Under the pieces are notes generated by a model. That model searched no databases and was not told the DNA's origin. It saw nothing but the letters and a program-made list of their open reading frames with translations. Below are positions 63,854 through 64,000 of a DNA stretch of 64,000 nucleotides, one piece after another; within the stretch, counting starts at the first letter, position 1; the number at the start of each line of letters is the position of its first letter. The stretch covers positions 300,340 to 364,339 of the forward strand of contig NZ_PJRN01000002.1 of assembly GCF_002930105.1 (NCBI RefSeq), in the 5' to 3' direction. The translations under genes were made by a program, and so were the position numbers. Source of the stretch: Billgrantia saliphila (GTDB taxonomy: Bacteria; Pseudomonadota; Gammaproteobacteria; Pseudomonadales; Halomonadaceae).

Positions 63854-64000
63854 TCAGGCCGGGCAGTGCCGCTCACCCACATCGAGGATCTTCAGGGTAT
63901 TGGTGCCACCGTGGGCGTTCATGTGATCGCCCCGGGTCAGGATGACATGATCCCCGGGCTCGGCAATCCCCTTCTCCACCAGCAGCGCCAGCGCCCGGTC
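63854..64000 (-). CDS. pyk: Pyruvate kinase, C-terminal fragment (runs off window)
   Basis: The last 48 residues of a protein read leftward from the window edge. They contain GDHVILTRGDHMNAHGGTNT and end LKILDVGERHCPA, the C-terminal domain of pyruvate kinase, where this segment forms the end of the allosteric domain. The rest, including the active site, is outside the window. Confidence 0.85.
   Translation of the reverse strand, partial: DRALALLVEKGIAEPGDHVILTRGDHMNAHGGTNTLKILDVGERHCPA

Noticed and set aside
1..64000. CRISPR arrays, tRNA or rRNA genes, insertion sequences
   Set aside because: No regularly spaced repeats, no tRNA-like cloverleaf and no transposase were recognised on reading through both strands.

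Overview
The window is a continuous, GC-rich, densely coded chromosomal stretch. It most resembles a halophilic gammaproteobacterium of the Halomonas/Chromohalobacter group. The reasons are an ectoine-degradation cluster (doeA-doeB-doeX), a BetT-type choline carrier, three TRAP transporters (one with a universal stress protein, an arrangement also known from halomonad ectoine transport), and a PQQ biosynthesis operon with an ExaC-like aldehyde dehydrogenase. The taxonomic call is inference from gene content. I see no rRNA, tRNA, CRISPR array, insertion sequence or prophage.

Layout. 1-5.4 kb: doeX, doeB and doeA on the minus strand, diverging from a MocR/GntR regulator (EnuR-like) and a 2-hydroxyacid dehydrogenase; three copies of CATGACAATT lie in and beside the divergent promoter region. 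5.8-9.2 kb: a DUF3108 protein, a LysO-type exporter and a chemoreceptor. 9.35-9.68 kb: the decayed C-terminal end of a sugar ABC-transporter ATPase beside a LacI regulator. 10.9-18.2 kb: an RND efflux pair, a BaeSR-like two-component system and a Spy/CpxP-like periplasmic protein, all in one direction. 18.2-24 kb: a DctPQM TRAP system, then BetT behind a BetI-like operator. 24.3-28.9 kb: a voltage-gated-type channel with an unusual filter, YjbQ, a stand-alone Hen1-like methyltransferase, a thioredoxin-reductase-like flavoprotein and an ExaC-like aldehyde dehydrogenase. 29.2-35.2 kb: pqqABCDEF. 35.4-39.0 kb: a hybrid sensor kinase, a small molybdopterin-oxidoreductase-fold protein and a DUF2189 membrane protein. 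39.3-45.5 kb: a TAXI-TRAP system with a universal stress protein, a KamA-family radical SAM enzyme and a DUF2798 protein. 45.7-49.0 kb: a macrodomain protein and a second DctPQM system. 49.2-58.2 kb: a LacI-controlled carbohydrate locus. 58.9-64 kb: an EamA transporter, DUF192, modABC, a GntR/FCD regulator and the C-terminal end of pyruvate kinase running off the window.

The most interesting unit is 49.2-58.2 kb. A Gfo/Idh/MocA dehydrogenase, a TIM-barrel isomerase and an MFS carrier face a second operon. That operon encodes an exported TIM-barrel isomerase, a GMC flavoprotein, its Tat-signal small subunit and a DUF1080 (3-keto-disaccharide hydrolase family) protein. Near-identical 16-bp palindromes (ATGTAACCGGTTACAT and ATGTAATCGGTTACAT) lie just downstream of the candidate -10 elements of both operons, so one LacI protein probably controls both. 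I infer a periplasmic route that oxidises sugars at C3, cleaves the 3-ketoglycoside, and imports and reduces the products.

A recurrent regulatory theme is a GC-rich hairpin right after the gene whose product is needed in excess: after all three TRAP binding-protein genes and after pqqA. Other items worth attention are the Hen1-like RNA methyltransferase without its usual repair partners, the channel whose filter reads TLGSDYWP, and the divergent aminomutase-family radical SAM enzyme.
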